DNA from: Clostridiales bacterium
GTDB lineage: Bacteria > Bacillota > Clostridia > Oscillospirales > Acutalibacteraceae
Length of the DNA stretch: 54,619 nt
Reading direction: 5' to 3'
NCBI GenBank assembly: GCA_012524025.1
Contig: JAAYSC010000001.1
Coordinates: forward strand, 1-54,619
Shown: positions 44,397 through 50,673 of the stretch, one piece after another
How the letters are laid out: each line of letters starts with the position of its first letter
Numbering within the stretch: the stretch's first letter is position 1
The notes under the pieces: model-generated
Seen by the model: only the letters and a program-made list of their open reading frames with translations
Told to the model about the DNA's origin: nothing
The model's database searches: none
Program-made: the position numbers and the translations under genes

Positions 44397-45815
44397 CTAC
44401 CAACGCTCTTCCTTGGGTATATATTCACCGCCACTGGCCGCCTCGGCTTCGCGACGGTCGGCCAAGGGAACATAGTTGCGCGGATGCGATACGCTTTTAT
44501 AGGCCGGCCTGATAATACGCCCGCAAGTCAACAGCTCTTCAAGCCTGTGGGCAGCCCAGCCGGCAACCCTGGCAACAGTAAAGAGGGGTGTATATAAATC
44601 TTCCGGTATATTAAGCATTTTGTATACCAAGCCCGAATAAAGGTCAACATTGGCGCATATCTTCTTTTTATCGCCCTTGGCCTTGTAGAAAACTTTAGGT
44701 GAAAGACGCTCCACCAGTTCGATTAGCTTGTATTCTTCCTCATATTCGGTGCCCATGGCAAAATGCCTTGCGTTTTCTTTCAAAATAGCGGAGCGCGGAT
44801 CGGAAAGTGTGTAGACCGCGTGCCCCATGCCATAGACCAGGCCTGACCTGTCACCGACTTCGCGGTTTATCAGCCTGACCAAATAGTCTGCTACCTGGCC
44901 TTCGTCGTTGGGGTTTGCAATTTCTTCCTTCATCATCCTAATCATTTGTGCAACTTTAATGTTGGCCCCGCCGTGCTTAGGGCCCTTGAGCGAACCTATC
45001 CCGGCTGCTATGGCCGAATAGGTGTCTGTCCCTGCAGAGCTCAAGACCCTGGTTGCAAAGGTTGAATTGTTACCGCCGCCGTGTTCGGCATGGATTATAA
45101 GGCACAAGTCAAGTAAGCGGGCCTCTTCTTCGGTAAACTTGCGGTCTGATCTGGTAAAGTGTAAAACAGCTTCGGCTGTCGAATGTTCCGGTTTTAAGGG
45201 GTGAATATACATACTCTTGTGATAATAATGGCGCCTTTTTACCTGATAGGCATAGCTCATTATGGTTGGCAATTGTGCTATTAGTTGGATTGACTGCCTG
45301 AGTACATTTTCAGCCGATAAGTCATCCGGGTTTTCGTCATAAGAATAGAGAGCCATTACCGAACGGGCCATTTTGTTCATAATGTCCGGCGATGGGGCCT
45401 TCATTATCATATCTTCAATAAAATCTTCGGGCAATTCCCTACACTTGCTTAAAATTTTCTTAAATTGAGAGAGTTGGTCGGAGTTGGGCAGGCGCCCAAA
45501 AAGCAAAAGCCAGACCACTTCTTCATACCCGAAGCGTTCTTCCTTCTGGCAGCCGTCAACAATTTCTTGCATATTTATGCCGCGGTAAATCAGTTTACCC
45601 GGGGAGGGTACCCTTTCACCGTCGCTTATGTAATAGCCGTCAACACTGCAAATTTTAGTAAGCCCGGCCATAACGCCCGTGCCGTCCGGGTTGCGCAAAC
45701 CCCTTTTGACGCTGAAGCGGTCAAAGTATGTCGGCCTAATTACATTGTGCTTGGTCAGGACCGAACTTAGTACCGCAATTTCTTCATCCGAGATGGGTGA
45801 AATATAGTTAGACAT
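44397..45815 (-). CDS. citrate synthase
   Basis: A 472-residue enzyme condensing oxaloacetate and acetyl-CoA. The catalytic residues lie in EHGGGNNSTF, GMGHAVYTLSDPR and the aspartate of CANVDLYSGLVYKML. It is about 40-100 residues longer than many bacterial citrate synthases because of N-terminal and internal extra segments, a pattern known in clostridial enzymes. 2-methylcitrate synthase is a less likely alternative. The ATG at 45815 follows AAGGG at 10 bases. With PEP carboxykinase and PFOR in the same window, a partial, biosynthetic TCA branch toward glutamate is plausible. Confidence 0.93.
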   Translation of the reverse strand: MSNYISPISDEEIAVLSSVLTKHNVIRPTYFDRFSVKRGLRNPDGTGVMAGLTKICSVDGYYISDGERVPSPGKLIYRGINMQEIVDGCQKEERFGYEEVVWLLLFGRLPNSDQLSQFKKILSKCRELPEDFIEDMIMKAPSPDIMNKMARSVMALYSYDENPDDLSAENVLRQSIQLIAQLPTIMSYAYQVKRRHYYHKSMYIHPLKPEHSTAEAVLHFTRSDRKFTEEEARLLDLCLIIHAEHGGGNNSTFATRVLSSAGTDTYSAIAAGIGSLKGPKHGGANIKVAQMIRMMKEEIANPNDEGQVADYLVRLINREVGDRSGLVYGMGHAVYTLSDPRSAILKENARHFAMGTEYEEEYKLIELVERLSPKVFYKAKGDKKKICANVDLYSGLVYKMLNIPEDLYTPLFTVARVAGWAAHRLEELLTCGRIIRPAYKSVSHPRNYVPLADRREAEAASGGEYIPKEERW

Positions 45816-45847
45816 TAGATCATCGCCCTTAAACAATAATAATAGTT

Positions 45848-45877
45848 ATAATACAACAATTAAGGCTTTTAAGTCAA
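45848..45877 (-). promoter_or_regulatory. citrate synthase promoter
   Basis: Minus-strand TTGACT (45872-45877) and TATTAT (45848-45853) are 18 bp apart in the 103-bp gap upstream of citrate synthase. Confidence 0.55.
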
Positions 45878-45918
45878 GGTTACACCTGCCAAAGGCCCTG
45901 TATGTGCCAAAGAAGTTT

Positions 45919-47166
45919 TTAGGTCAGGCGATGGATAAAGAGGCCGCTCAAAAGTTTAGGCTCAAACCAGGTTGATTTTGGCGGCATAATTTCACCCGCA
46001 TCGGCAATGGCCATGAGTTCTTCAACAGTGGTCGGGTACATTGAAAATGCCAAAGCCATCCCTTGGTTGACCCTTCTTTCCAGTTCGGCCAAGCCCCTGA
46101 TGCCGCCGACAAAATCTATCCGTTGATCCGTGCGGGGGTCTTCTATGCCCAAGACCGGGCCTATAAGATTGTCTTGCAAAACAGAAACATCCAAAGATTT
46201 TACGGGGTCTTTTGAATCAAAACTACCCGGCTTTGCGGTCAATTCAAACCATTGGCCGTCATGGTACATGCCAAAGCTATGAGCTTGCTTGGGGGCGAAA
46301 GCTGCCTTGCTTGCAACTTTTTTAACTTCAAAATTATCTGATATTTCACTTAAAAACTCTTCAAAACTTTTACCGGCCAAATCTTCTGTCAAACGGTTAT
46401 AATCCATTATGGCCAATTCATCAGCCGGGAAAGCAACCGCTAAAAATCGATTGAATTCTTCATCACCGCTGTAATCGGGGTTTTGTTCACGACGCTTTTT
46501 AGCAACGCTGACAGCGGAAGCGGTGCGGTGGTGGCCGTCGGCTATGTAGAGGCTGTCCATTGCGGCAAATTCACGATCAATTATGCCAATCAGTTCGTTA
46601 TCGTCAATGGCCCAAACGGTGTTGCCGACACCCTGGTCCGTCACAAAGTCATAAAGCGGCTCATTTTCGCTCTTATAGGCGGCGACAAGCTTGCTGATGG
46701 TATCGTTTTCTTTGTGAATAAGAAAAATCGGGCCGGTATTTGCATCTAAAGTATCAACATGGCGGGTTCTGTCAATCTCTTTGTCGGCTCTGGTCAGTTC
46801 ATGTTTTTTAATCTTATTGTTCAAATAATCGTCAACCCCGGCACAACCAACCAAGCCTGTTTGACTGCGCCCGTCCATACGCTGGGTGTAAATGAAGTAA
46901 CGGGCCTCGTCATCTTCAAGAAAAACACCTTCACTTACCATGTTTTCAAAATTGCTCTTGGCTTTTTGATAAACTTCTTCACTGTAAAGATCGGTGCCTT
47001 CCGGCAAATCAATTTCAGCCTTATCCACATGCAAAAACGAATGTGGCTTGCCGACTACCATCTCTCTCGCTTCCTCGGAATCCATAACATCATAGGGTAA
47101 GGCCGCTACATCCTCAGCCAATTCGGGGGTCGGGCGCACTGCTTTAAAAGGTTTAAAAACTGCCAT
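45919..47166 (-). CDS. DUF1015-family protein
   Basis: A 415-residue protein that opens VFKPFKAVRPTPELAEDVAALPYDV, typical of DUF1015. It carries an ADGHHRTASA motif near residue 210. A similar D-G-H-H-R motif occurs in ParB/SerK-like kinases, and DUF1015 genes often sit near serine biosynthesis genes in Clostridia, so a small-molecule kinase role is a reasonable guess. The neighbours here do not include ser genes. The ATG follows GAAGGAAGAG. It is a single gene; the citrate synthase promoter lies just behind its stop. Confidence 0.85.
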   Translation of the reverse strand: MAVFKPFKAVRPTPELAEDVAALPYDVMDSEEAREMVVGKPHSFLHVDKAEIDLPEGTDLYSEEVYQKAKSNFENMVSEGVFLEDDEARYFIYTQRMDGRSQTGLVGCAGVDDYLNNKIKKHELTRADKEIDRTRHVDTLDANTGPIFLIHKENDTISKLVAAYKSENEPLYDFVTDQGVGNTVWAIDDNELIGIIDREFAAMDSLYIADGHHRTASAVSVAKKRREQNPDYSGDEEFNRFLAVAFPADELAIMDYNRLTEDLAGKSFEEFLSEISDNFEVKKVASKAAFAPKQAHSFGMYHDGQWFELTAKPGSFDSKDPVKSLDVSVLQDNLIGPVLGIEDPRTDQRIDFVGGIRGLAELERRVNQGMALAFSMYPTTVEELMAIADAGEIMPPKSTWFEPKLLSGLFIHRLT

Positions 47167-47258
47167 AAATCTCTTCCTTCATACATATAATTATTTACTT
47201 TTTAATTGCTTGTTGATATCTTATAGCAAAAGCTTTTATTTAGCAAGTTAAAAGCCAA

Positions 47259-47285
47259 GGCGGGCACGGCCTTGCCGCACCCGCC
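47259..47285 (-). terminator. terminator of the small XRE gene
   Basis: On the minus strand GGCGGGTGCGGC, loop AAG, GCCGTGCCCGCC forms a 12-bp stem with two G-U pairs, followed by TTGGCTTTT. On the plus strand the same sequence has two mismatches, so the polarity is minus. It lies 29 bp beyond the regulator's stop codon. Confidence 0.8.
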
Positions 47286-47313
47286 CTCTAAAATAAACTT
47301 TGGTAAACTGTGA

Positions 47314-47559
47314 TTACTCGATCTCTAACATTTCGGCAACATCCAAGTCTAAAACTTCGCAAATCGCTTTCAATTCAAAATCGGTAACATATCTTAACTG
47401 ACCTTCAAGCTTTGACAAGCCTGAAGCGTTTAGATCTATGCCCTTGATTTGAAGTTGTGTTAAGAGATCTTTTTGCTTCATATTGATAGATTTTCTATGC
47501 TTTTCAATTTTTGCTCCGACTATGTTGCGAGTGCCCAACGGTTGTCTTCTGATTCTCAT
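47314..47559 (-). CDS. small XRE-type helix-turn-helix regulator
   Basis: An 81-residue DNA-binding protein made almost only of a Cro/C1-like domain: GAKIEKHRKSINMKQKDLLT, recognition region LNASGLSKLEGQLRYVTDFE, then LKAICEVLDLDVAEML. The ATG at 47559 has GAAAGG nine bases upstream. A 15-bp palindrome overlapping a possible -10 region lies 62 bp upstream and is a natural autoregulatory operator. The target genes are unknown. The region from here to 49.1 kb has no housekeeping genes and looks accessory. Confidence 0.8.
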   Translation of the reverse strand: MRIRRQPLGTRNIVGAKIEKHRKSINMKQKDLLTQLQIKGIDLNASGLSKLEGQLRYVTDFELKAICEVLDLDVAEMLEIE

Positions 47560-47621
47560 GGTAAACATCCTTTCTTCTCAACTGCAAAAAATTTTGACTC
47601 CACTATAAACACACTCCGAAT

Positions 47622-47636
47622 TATACAATTTGTATA
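47622..47636. promoter_or_regulatory. 15-bp palindromic operator candidate upstream of the small XRE gene
   Basis: TATACAA (47622-47628), central T, TTGTATA (47630-47636). On the minus strand this covers TATACA and TATAAT, either of which could be the -10 box, with GTGACA 18 bp upstream of the first. Binding by the XRE protein would block its own promoter. Confidence 0.55.
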
Positions 47637-47742
47637 GTGTTTTTCGGTTTATTTTGTCACTGTACCAAAAAGCTCCCTGAGTGAGTGATTCAATTATATC
47701 AGACACATTCATATGCGTCAATATGCTTTTTACAAAATATAG

Positions 47743-47767
47743 TTGGTGTGAAAAATAATCACACCAA
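47743..47767. repeat. inverted repeat in the XRE intergenic region
   Basis: TTGGTGTGA (47743-47751) and TCACACCAA (47759-47767) form perfect 9-bp arms with a 7-nt AT loop. No T tract follows on either strand, so it is not a clear terminator. It may be a protein site or an RNA hairpin. Confidence 0.5.
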
Positions 47768-47784
47768 GGCCCGGACAACTTCGC

Positions 47785-48060
47785 ATAAAAGAAAACGGCC
47801 GCACTTTTTTAACAAAACTTCAGAACTCTTTGTTCTTATTTTGTATTCTTTGACAGGAACTTTCTTTTCTTTTTACTTACAAAGGCTCGGAAGATAAAAG
47901 GCAAAAATCATTTTTTCTAAAAAAGCCGTGACCGGGTAAAAGATTCAAACCCGGGGCTATTTTCAAATCATACTAAAAGTATAAGAATTAGATGCATTTT
48001 AATTGGCAGCGATCAAAGATTTGACTGCCTTTTCTCTTTTCTATCCATAAAGAGGCCGCA
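47785..48060 (+). other. gene-free region with hairpins; possible small RNA
   Basis: No convincing reading frame is present. A consensus TTGACA at 47850-47855 lacks a good -10 partner. A hairpin at 48005-48029 (GGCAG...CTGCC with an inner TCAA/TTGA pair) is followed by TTTTCTCTTTT on the plus strand, so it looks like a plus-strand terminator with no known gene before it. A second hairpin at 47924-47958 (AGCC/GGCT and CCGGGT/ACCCGG) has its T tract on the minus strand. A plus-strand small RNA of about 150 nt would fit but is weakly supported. Confidence 0.25.
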
Positions 48061-48066
48061 AAGGAC

Positions 48067-48102
48067 AAAATGGCTTAAGCTCAAAAGAGCTTAGGCCATT
48101 TT
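48067..48102 (-). terminator. terminator-like hairpin after the small membrane protein gene
   Basis: AAAATGGC and TAAGCTC (48067-48082) pair with GAGCTTA and GCCATTTT (48087-48102) around an AAAA loop with one internal mismatch on the minus strand. TTTTGTCCTTT follows. It lies 24 bp beyond the stop codon at 48126. Confidence 0.6.
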
Positions 48103-48125
48103 AGGGAAGAGAAATTTTAACTTGT

Positions 48126-48410
48126 TCAGGCAACCCCTGAGCAGTCGGCGGTGTCATTGCATACACATGGCCCAACCTTGGGTTCGTAGCTTACCGGTTG
48201 CAGATTATTTTTGGCAAGCTTGATCTGCTTGGATGACTGTTTTTTTGCAGCTGCCTTCATGCGCCGCCGCCTTTTGATATAGGCACGAGCGGCCTCAAAC
48301 AAAAGCTCTTCAAATTCAATAAATTTTTCTTCATGCCAAAAGCCCCAGGCTATCAAAGAAGCAGCCGCAAACACTGCCAAGATTTCAATTGTGAGTAAAA
48401 AAGTTGTCAT
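48126..48410 (-). CDS. small membrane protein under SOS-type promoter control
   Basis: A 94-residue protein I cannot match to a named family. Residues 4-25 (FLLTIEILAVFAAASLIAWGFW) form one membrane helix. An acidic helix follows (26-40), then a strongly basic stretch (AYIKRRRRMKAAAKKQSSKQ, 43-62), and a tail with three cysteines (PCVCNDTADCSGVA). The positive-inside rule puts the C-terminus in the cytoplasm, unlike YneA or SosA. The ATG at 48410 has GGAAGG nine bases upstream; the frame is open for 87 codons further, but that part contains promoter elements. The LexA-like boxes suggest a damage-induced role such as division control or a checkpoint. Confidence 0.72.
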   Translation of the reverse strand: MTTFLLTIEILAVFAAASLIAWGFWHEEKFIEFEELLFEAARAYIKRRRRMKAAAKKQSSKQIKLAKNNLQPVSYEPKVGPCVCNDTADCSGVA

Positions 48411-48442
48411 ATCTATCATCCTTCCAAATAAAACGAACGCCT

Positions 48443-48505
48443 GAACATTTGTTCTTTCACCTATCATTATAGCAAGCTTTTTCCACTTGTCAACACAAAT
48501 GTTCG
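48443..48505 (-). promoter_or_regulatory. near-consensus promoter bracketed by two LexA-like boxes
   Basis: On the minus strand a perfect -35 TTGACA (48488-48493) and a perfect -10 TATAAT (48466-48471) are 16 bp apart. A perfect GAAC-N4-GTTC box (GAACATTTGTTC in plus orientation, 48443-48454) lies just past the start site. A second box, CGAACATTTGTGT on the minus strand (48493-48505), touches the -35. The Bacillus LexA consensus is CGAACRNRYGTTYC. A strong promoter covered by two boxes is the usual design of tightly repressed SOS genes. Confidence 0.75.
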
Positions 48506-48518
48506 ATTTTATTTTCAT

Positions 48519-48536
48519 TGTCCCAAAAACGGGACA
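48519..48536. promoter_or_regulatory. TGTCCC-N6-GGGACA inverted repeat
   Basis: Perfect 6-bp arms (48519-48524 and 48531-48536) lie 14 bp upstream of the distal LexA-like box. A single GGGACA half-site also occurs at 49177-49182 in the spacer of the promoter of the neighbouring HTH gene, so both may be sites for that regulator. Confidence 0.45.
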
Positions 48537-48576
48537 CCTAAAAGCAAAAATATCAAGTCGAGATATCTTCATAGTG

Positions 48577-48605
48577 ATACTACCACAATATATGCCCATT
48601 GTCAA
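48577..48605 (-). promoter_or_regulatory. second, upstream promoter for the small membrane protein region
   Basis: Minus-strand TTGACA (48600-48605, consensus) and TAGTAT (48577-48582) have a 17-bp spacer. ATTGTGGT occurs twice around it, once in the spacer and once upstream of the -35. It would give a longer leader passing through the LexA-like boxes. Confidence 0.5.
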
Positions 48606-48700
48606 GCCAATGACCACAATTTGTAGTCTTTCAAAAAAAGACCGATTGCCCATCCGCAACCGGTTTTTCATGCTCCGATATGAAATTTAGATCAAAATCT

Positions 48701-49108
48701 TTATTTTAGATCTCTTTGTGTCTCTGACCTATCATAAAGTTTTCGGCCAACCGACAGTTCTTCCAAGATTTTAAGAGCCTTGTCCTTGTCCGGGCAAATG
48801 CGAAATAACATAACAGCCCTTTGCTCTTTCTTGTCAAGCCGGCAAAATGATTGGCTTTGCTCGCCTGTATTTAAATATTCATCAACTGTTTCACGAATGG
48901 TGTAAGCACATGAGTTCAATTCCCTGGTCAGGGTATCGAGCGAGGTGTCAAATATGCAGCACAACTTCATTAAGGTATCAAGGTCGGGCTTGGTCTTACC
49001 CGTTTCGTAGTAAGTGTAGGTTGAGCGGTCGACATTTAGGAGATTTGCAACCTCTTGCTGTGTTAGGCGACTGTTAAGACGGAACATTCTTAAGGTTCGG
49101 CTGAGCAT
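48701..49108 (-). CDS. XRE-family transcriptional regulator
   Basis: A 135-residue protein with an N-terminal Cro/C1-type helix-turn-helix (about 5-62): RMFRLNSRLTQQEVANLLNV, then STYTYYETGKTKPDLDTLMKL. A C-terminal helical region (about 65-135) of unknown function follows, containing two cysteines and many charged residues. It has no LexA-type protease domain, so it is not a LexA or CI homologue. The ATG lies behind GAGGGTGG. It is transcribed toward the SOS-type gene and no strong terminator separates them, so it may regulate it. Confidence 0.85.
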   Translation of the reverse strand: MLSRTLRMFRLNSRLTQQEVANLLNVDRSTYTYYETGKTKPDLDTLMKLCCIFDTSLDTLTRELNSCAYTIRETVDEYLNTGEQSQSFCRLDKKEQRAVMLFRICPDKDKALKILEELSVGRKLYDRSETQRDLK

Positions 49109-49161
49109 AAAAACACCACCCTCTGCTTGCCCTTTCTTATTAAAACATTATATTTGCACTT

Positions 49162-49190
49162 ATTATACATTAGTATGGGACATTTTTCAA
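49162..49190 (-). promoter_or_regulatory. promoter of the XRE regulator gene
   Basis: Minus-strand TTGAAA (49185-49190) and perfect TATAAT (49162-49167) have a 17-bp spacer that contains a TGTCCC half-site. A second TATAAT lies just downstream at about 49148-49153. Confidence 0.65.
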
Positions 49191-49221
49191 AAACACAGGC
49201 AAACTAAGCAAGAAGCCAAGC

Positions 49222-49250
49222 TTGTAAGCCGTGAGCTCTTGTGTTAAAAT
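49222..49250 (+). promoter_or_regulatory. promoter of the HAD phosphatase gene
   Basis: TTGTAA (49222-49227) and TAAAAT (49245-49250) have a 17-bp spacer, 23 bp upstream of the start codon at 49274. Confidence 0.55.
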
Positions 49251-49273
49251 CTGCTGTGAAAGTGAGGTATAAA

Positions 49274-50059
49274 ATGACCCAATCGATTTTTAAAAACACC
49301 CAATATTTTATTCTTGATATGGACGGTACCTTTTATCTGGGGGATCGTCTCATAGAAGGGGCACCGAGTTTTATTGAAAAACTTTTGGAGTCCGGACGCG
49401 ATTACCTGTTTTTTACAAACAATTCTTCAAACGATGTTGAAACCTGTTTGAACAAGCTCTGTAAAATGGGTTTTAAGGCCTCGGAGGATAAGATTATTAT
49501 ATCTTCTCATATAACCATTGACTATATCCAAAAAAATTATGACGGGGCAAGCGTATATTTGCTTGGAAACGAGAAGTTAACCGCACATTTCAAGTCTGCC
49601 GGAATCAACTTGACGCAAGATAAGCCGGACATTGTGGTTTTGGGCTTTGACACCAGCCTGAATTATAAAAAAATGTGGGATGCCGTCAGATTTCTTGAAG
49701 GCGGTGCTACCTACATCGCTACCCACCCCGATGTAAACTGCCCCACGCCCGATGGTTACATGCCGGATGTGGGTTCCATGATAGCTCTTTTTGAAACTTC
49801 CACAGGCCGCAGACCTTTGATTATGGGCAAGCCCGCGACGGCTACGGTCGACTACCTTACAAGCTATTTAGCTTGCAGTCGAAAAGATTTAGCCTTTGTC
49901 GGCGACAGGCTGAGCACAGATATTCTAATCGGGCAAGACCACGGCATTCCAAATGCTCTTGTTTTGAGCGGTGTTACCGGCAAGGCAGAGCTGGAAGCAT
50001 CCGACATAAAGCCGGATATCACGGTTGACCGCCTGGCCGACCTTGCACCTTACTTATAA
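49274..50059 (+). CDS. HAD superfamily IIA (NagD-type) phosphatase
   Basis: A 261-residue hydrolase. Motif I is FILDMDGTFYLGD with the nucleophilic aspartate, motif II is in FFTNNSS, a type C2 cap sits between, and motifs III and IV are KPATATVDY and FVGDRLSTDILIGQDHGI. NagD-like enzymes dephosphorylate nucleotides or sugar phosphates as housecleaning functions, and the substrate is not readable. The ATG at 49274 follows GAGG by seven bases; the frame is open for 11 codons upstream with no site. queT begins 21 bp later, so they probably share a transcript. Confidence 0.93.
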   Translation: MTQSIFKNTQYFILDMDGTFYLGDRLIEGAPSFIEKLLESGRDYLFFTNNSSNDVETCLNKLCKMGFKASEDKIIISSHITIDYIQKNYDGASVYLLGNEKLTAHFKSAGINLTQDKPDIVVLGFDTSLNYKKMWDAVRFLEGGATYIATHPDVNCPTPDGYMPDVGSMIALFETSTGRRPLIMGKPATATVDYLTSYLACSRKDLAFVGDRLSTDILIGQDHGIPNALVLSGVTGKAELEASDIKPDITVDRLADLAPYL

Positions 50060-50080
50060 GTAGTATAGGAGTGAAGCACC

Positions 50081-50596
50081 CTGAAAAGGCAGACTAATTT
50101 AAATTTAACCATCGGCGCCGCGGTTGCTGCCCTTTATGTGGCACTTACTTATTTTTCTTCTGTTTTTGCCCTTGCTTACGGGCCCATCCAGTTTAGGCTT
50201 TCCGAAGCCCTGACTCTCCTCCCCTTCTACTTTCCCGCCGCCATACCCGGCCTTGTTGTGGGCTGTTTTCTTGCAAACCTTGGTAGCCCTTATGGCTTGG
50301 TAGATCTTATATTTGGCAGCCTTGCCAGCCTCTTGGCCGCCTTGGCCACCGGTGCGCTGGGCCGCTTGAAAGACAGGTGGCCGGCCGCCTTGTTTTTGGC
50401 GCCCTTGCCGGTCATTTTTATTAATGCTTTTATTATCGGGGCCGAGATTACCTTCTTTTTGCCCCAAGCTGCAAGTTTAAAAGGTTTTTTCATAAGTGCT
50501 TCCCAGGTTGCACTGGGTCAAGCTGTGGTGGTCTTTAGCCTGGGGCTTCCCCTCACCCTTGCCTTGAGTCGAACCCGGTTTTTTTCACAGATTTAA
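50081..50596 (+). CDS. queT: QueT-family membrane transporter (queuosine precursor), apparent CTG start
   Basis: A 171-residue membrane protein with about five or six hydrophobic helices. The conserved stretch ALYVALTYFSSVFALAYGPIQ, FRLSEALTLLPF and the LGSPYGLVDLIFGSLASLLAA region match the QueT family of energy-coupling-factor substrate-binding subunits thought to import queuosine precursors. Homologous sequence begins at LKRQTNLNLTIGAAVAALY, encoded from a CTG at 50081 with AGGAG nine bases upstream. The in-frame upstream stop TGA at 50072 leaves no ATG, GTG or TTG until the GTG at 50138, which would cut the first helix. No preQ1 riboswitch is recognisable in the 21-bp gap. Confidence 0.85.
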   Translation: MKRQTNLNLTIGAAVAALYVALTYFSSVFALAYGPIQFRLSEALTLLPFYFPAAIPGLVVGCFLANLGSPYGLVDLIFGSLASLLAALATGALGRLKDRWPAALFLAPLPVIFINAFIIGAEITFFLPQAASLKGFFISASQVALGQAVVVFSLGLPLTLALSRTRFFSQI

Positions 50597-50625
50597 AATT
50601 AATTTAAATCTTATTTTCAGACTAC

Positions 50626-50661
50626 AAAAGGGGCAGGTTCCCATGCGGAAACCTGCCCCTT
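50626..50661. terminator. bidirectional terminator between queT and nifJ
   Basis: A 12-bp stem, AAGGGGCAGGTT (50628-50639) with AACCTGCCCCTT (50650-50661), encloses a 10-nt loop. The plus strand continues ATCTTTTATGTTTT and the minus strand continues with TTGTAGTCTG. It separates two convergent genes. Confidence 0.85.
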
Positions 50662-50673
50662 ATCTTTTATGTT

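Noticed and set aside
47578-47778. 66-codon frame upstream of the small XRE gene
   Set aside because: It spans the operator palindrome and the putative promoter and has no ribosome-binding site.
47924-47960. tRNA T-arm-like sequence (GGGTTTGAATC on the minus strand)
   Set aside because: The loop and stem lengths do not fit a T-arm, and no acceptor, D or anticodon arms can be drawn. It forms a simple hairpin with a T tract.
48411-48671. An 87-codon upstream extension of the small membrane protein frame
   Set aside because: The region contains two promoters and LexA-like boxes and has no ribosome-binding site at its first codon. The ATG at 48410 has a well-placed GGAAGG.
50060-50080. preQ1 riboswitch before queT
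   Set aside because: The 21-bp gap is too short, and no H-type pseudoknot pairing is visible.
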